A stretch of 64,000 nt of DNA from Myxococcus sp. CA023. GTDB lineage: Bacteria; Myxococcota; Myxococcia; Myxococcales; Myxococcaceae. The stretch is from contig NZ_JAAEAH010000029.1 of assembly GCF_010998615.1 (NCBI RefSeq), positions 1 to 64,000 of the forward strand. The letters are read 5' to 3'. Under the pieces are notes generated by a model. The model had not been told where the DNA came from, ran no database searches, and saw nothing but the letters and a program-made list of their open reading frames with translations. Numbering within the stretch: position 1 is the first letter of the stretch; the number at the start of each line of letters is the position of its first letter. The position numbers and the translations under genes are program-made. Of the stretch, positions 61,766 through 64,000 are shown piece after piece.

Positions 61766-62962
61766 ATGAAGGCATCTCGTCGGCAGCTCCCCGTCTATGT
61801 GCCGCCGCGGACGGTCTGGATCGTCGGAACGCAGGTCCTGCTGCTCATCCTGTGCTGGGCCGCGCTCCGGGCGCTGTACCCGGTGCTCACGCTGCTGGCC
61901 GTCGTGCTGCTGCTGTCCATCGCGCTGAGTCCGCTGGTGCGCCAACTGAAGCAGTGGGGGCTTCCTCGCGGCGCGGGGGTGGCCATCGTGGCGCTGGCGC
62001 TGCTGGGGATGATGGGCGTCCTGGTGGGCTCGCTGGTGCCCATGCTCATCCACCAGTTGCAGGGCCTGGTCCAGTCGATGCCCGCCATGCTTGAACGGCT
62101 CGCGCAGTCCCGCTGGGTGGAGGAGCTGAGCACGCGTTATGGCGTGCAGGTCCAGGCGGAGGACCTCATCCGATTCGAGCCCTCGGACGTGGCGGGCCGC
62201 CTCATCAACGTCCTGTCGTCGACGCTGGGCCTGGTGGCGGGTGGCATCACCGTGGTGGTCCTCACGGTGTTCAGCCTGTTGTTCGGTGAAGACCTCTACG
62301 AGAGCACCATCCAGTGGGTGTCGCCGCGCCGCCAGCCTCGCGTGCGGTTGCTCATGTCCCGGATGCGCAAGGCCGTGGCCAACTACCTGGCGGGGACCCT
62401 GCTGGTGATGACCATTGGCGGAACGGTCGCTGCCACCATGGCGCTCATCCAGGGCGTGCCGTACTTCCTGCCGCTGGGATTGATGGTGATGATGATGGGC
62501 GTCATTCCCTATCTGGGCAGCATCATCAGCGCGGTGCTGGTGGGCATCATCACCCTGGCCGCGGTGGGCCTCAAGGATGCGCTCATCGCGGTGGCCGTGT
62601 TCATCGTGTACCAGCAGATTGAGTCCAACGTGCTGGGCCCCATGATTCAGCGGCGGGCCATCAAGATGAACCCGCTGCTCATCTCCATCGTGGTGCTCTG
62701 CGGCGGCGCGCTGGCGGGGCTGCCCGGCGTCGTCCTGGCGGTGCCGCTGGCCGCGGCGGCGCAGGTGCTGGTGCAGGAGGTGCTGGGGCTTCGCCGGGAA
62801 GCGTGGCAACGCAGCCATCGATTGGAAGACTCGAAGCGGGAGCCGGGCCGCGGCGCGGTGGAGGAAGGGCTGCTCTTCGCGGGCCCCATGGCGGGGCCAC
62901 GTCCGGCAGCGCCGCCGAGTCGAGAGCCACCGCCGTCGCCGGACACTCCCTCGGCGCACTGA
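61766..62962 (+). CDS. AI-2E family transporter (PerM-like)
   Basis: The 398-residue membrane protein has the AI-2E transporter layout. Two or three N-terminal segments (TVWIVGTQVLLLILCWAALRALY, LLAVVLLLSIALSPLV, GVAIVALALLGMMGVLVGSLVP) are followed by a soluble helical region (about residues 95-150) and then five segments, including FLPLGLMVMMMGVIPYLGSIISA and the family signature IVYQQIESNVLGPMIQRRAI. Members of this family export AI-2, sodium or unidentified solutes, so transport of a signal molecule is not certain. The C-terminal 60 residues form a Pro-rich cytoplasmic tail. A strong hairpin follows the stop. Confidence 0.93.
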   Translation: MKASRRQLPVYVPPRTVWIVGTQVLLLILCWAALRALYPVLTLLAVVLLLSIALSPLVRQLKQWGLPRGAGVAIVALALLGMMGVLVGSLVPMLIHQLQGLVQSMPAMLERLAQSRWVEELSTRYGVQVQAEDLIRFEPSDVAGRLINVLSSTLGLVAGGITVVVLTVFSLLFGEDLYESTIQWVSPRRQPRVRLLMSRMRKAVANYLAGTLLVMTIGGTVAATMALIQGVPYFLPLGLMVMMMGVIPYLGSIISAVLVGIITLAAVGLKDALIAVAVFIVYQQIESNVLGPMIQRRAIKMNPLLISIVVLCGGALAGLPGVVLAVPLAAAAQVLVQEVLGLRREAWQRSHRLEDSKREPGRGAVEEGLLFAGPMAGPRPAAPPSREPPPSPDTPSAH

Positions 62963-62974
62963 GTGTGAAAGCAG

Positions 62975-63006
62975 AAGGGCCTCCGGACGTCGACCCGGAG
63001 GCCCTT
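62975..63006. terminator. 12-bp hairpin between convergent genes
   Basis: AAGGGCCTCCGG (62975-62986) pairs perfectly with CCGGAGGCCCTT (62995-63006) across an eight-base loop. It lies between the AI-2E transporter gene and the convergent secreted-protein gene and probably ends both. Confidence 0.75.
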
Positions 63007-63048
63007 CGCGTTCATTCCGCCGTCACGCCGGGTGACGGGGGTCGTTCA

Positions 63049-64000
63049 TCAACGGGCCGCCTGCGTCGAGCGCCCCTGCACGCTGCGCGTCTTCTCCGGC
63101 GCCGCGGAGGCCACCGCGGCCGCCACGCCGAAGACGAGGTCGTCGCGGTCATTGTAGCCGCCGGAGGTGCACGAACTCGCGGTGCCACCGTATCGGAACT
63201 GCGCGCGGATGGCGTGGTTGCCCGCGGTGGCGCCCAGGTTGAAGGTGTGCGTGAAGGTCCGCGCACCGCTGCCCGTACAGGCCACGTCCGTGGTCAGCGC
63301 CGTCCACGACGGCGCGGAGGTGTTGGTCGTGTAGTACAGGTCGAAGCGGTCCGTGGTGCCCCAGCACCACACCGTCACCTCGGCCGTCACCTGCTTGCCG
63401 ACGGAGAAGGCGCTGTGGTCCACCGTGCGGAGGACCACACGGTCGATGCTCTCATCGCTGTGGTAGGTGCCGGAGCTTCCGTCCGCGCAGGAGGCGTTGA
63501 GGGTGTTGGGCTGGTTGGGCTCGGCGCCGCCGGACAGGGTGCCGCGGCCGTTGACGAGCACCGTCCCGGTGTCACACCCGCACACGTTGCCGCAGGACGG
63601 TGTCCGCAGCGTGGCGTTGTAGGTGGCGGCCACCGGCGTGCAGATGTTGGTGGTGGTGAAGCTCCTCGCCGTGCTGTAGGCGCTGGTGCCGCAGGAGTCG
63701 GCCGCCCGTGCGCGCCAGTAGTACGGGGTGCTGCTGCTCAGCGCTGGCGTCACCGTCCACGCGCTGGCCGTCAGGGCGGTGGCCGAGCGGACCACGTTGG
63801 TGAAGGCCGAGTCCGTGGCCACCTGGACCTCGTAGGTGGCGGCGCTGGGCACGTCGCTCCAGTCGAGCGCCGCGGACGTGCCGACACCGGTGGCGCCGTC
63901 AGCGGGGCTGCTCAGCGTGGGCGCCGCCAGGGCGACGCAGCCGCGCGTGGTGAAGGTGGACGCCGCGGTCCAGGCGCCCACGCCACCGCACGAGTTGCTC
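63049..64000 (-). CDS. C-terminal part of a secreted fibronectin-III-like protein
   Basis: The frame is open to the last base, so the 5' part lies beyond the window. The visible 316 residues include a fibronectin-type III-like unit (APTLSSPADGATGVGTSAALDWSDVPSAATYEVQVATDSAF to PYYWRARAADSCGTS). The preceding residues (WTAASTFTTRGCVA) look like the end of another such unit. A C-terminal jelly-roll-like domain follows, with paired Cys (SCGNVCGCDTG, WCWGTTDRFDLYY, ACTGSGARTFTHTFNLG). Cys and Thr/Ser richness indicate an exported protein, probably an adhesin or the accessory part of a secreted hydrolase. No catalytic motif is visible in this part. Confidence 0.8.
   Translation of the reverse strand, partial: SNSCGGVGAWTAASTFTTRGCVALAAPTLSSPADGATGVGTSAALDWSDVPSAATYEVQVATDSAFTNVVRSATALTASAWTVTPALSSSTPYYWRARAADSCGTSAYSTARSFTTTNICTPVAATYNATLRTPSCGNVCGCDTGTVLVNGRGTLSGGAEPNQPNTLNASCADGSSGTYHSDESIDRVVLRTVDHSAFSVGKQVTAEVTVWCWGTTDRFDLYYTTNTSAPSWTALTTDVACTGSGARTFTHTFNLGATAGNHAIRAQFRYGGTASSCTSGGYNDRDDLVFGVAAAVASAAPEKTRSVQGRSTQAAR

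Overview
The window is GC-rich (roughly 68-70% by eye) and looks like a chromosomal stretch of a myxobacterium, most likely Myxococcus or a close relative such as Corallococcus. The signs are a MYXO-CTERM-type surface anchor on the first protein, many lipoproteins of unknown function, a Ser/Thr protein kinase, gap-pgk-tpiA-secG glycolytic synteny, and strong third-position GC that produces long antisense open frames. About 52 intact protein genes, one tRNA and several gene remnants are supported.

Layout. (1) 1-4.6 kb: the end of a MYXO-CTERM protein, then the lower-glycolysis run gap, pgk, tpiA, followed by secG and tRNA-Leu(GAG) with a strong terminator. (2) 4.6-7.7 kb: a foreign patch just behind the tRNA, holding a decayed IS3-family element (frameshifts in both orfA and orfB), an orphan Rhs C-terminal tip with a probable membrane-anchored immunity protein, and a fragment of a second IS3 transposase. 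(3) 8-12.2 kb: an NMT1/ThiY-type ABC importer operon, a 6-pyruvoyl-tetrahydropterin-synthase-like protein, and a coupled ArsR/AHSA1 pair. (4) 12.3-32.4 kb: lipoproteins, a GNAT, a membrane Ser/Thr kinase, a divergent aldehyde dehydrogenase, a LysR-controlled TPP enzyme plus aldehyde dehydrogenase operon with a clear palindromic operator, an IMPACT/YigZ protein, RarA, a TIGR03118-type protein, an ATP-grasp protein, an M49-like metallopeptidase, a P-domain lipoprotein and an amidase.

(5) 32.5-39.1 kb is the most distinctive region. It is a class II lanthipeptide operon on the minus strand, in the order lanM, two mersacidin-type precursors with identical leaders, a very short HlyD-like membrane stub, and a C39-peptidase ABC exporter. 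A GMC-oxidoreductase gene remnant lies on the opposite strand next to lanM. Both predicted cores end in a conserved Cys-Thr-Pro-Cys-Pro-Pro-x-x-Cys block and have more Cys than Ser/Thr, so the product may combine lanthionine rings with a free thiol or disulfide.

(6) 39.2-64 kb: a SWIM/SNF2 ATPase coupled to a DUF885 peptidase, a P1-family peptidase, HEAT-repeat and outer-membrane proteins, a porin/NHL-lipoprotein pair, an Omp85-like barrel, a Tat-exported alpha/beta hydrolase divergent from a TetR gene, a lipoprotein nuclease/phosphatase, a TetR-controlled Baeyer-Villiger monooxygenase coupled to a secreted beta-propeller protein, an AI-2E-type transporter, and the C-terminal part of a fibronectin-III-like secreted protein running off the end. 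Gene identities are read from motifs and general family knowledge only; no database search was run.
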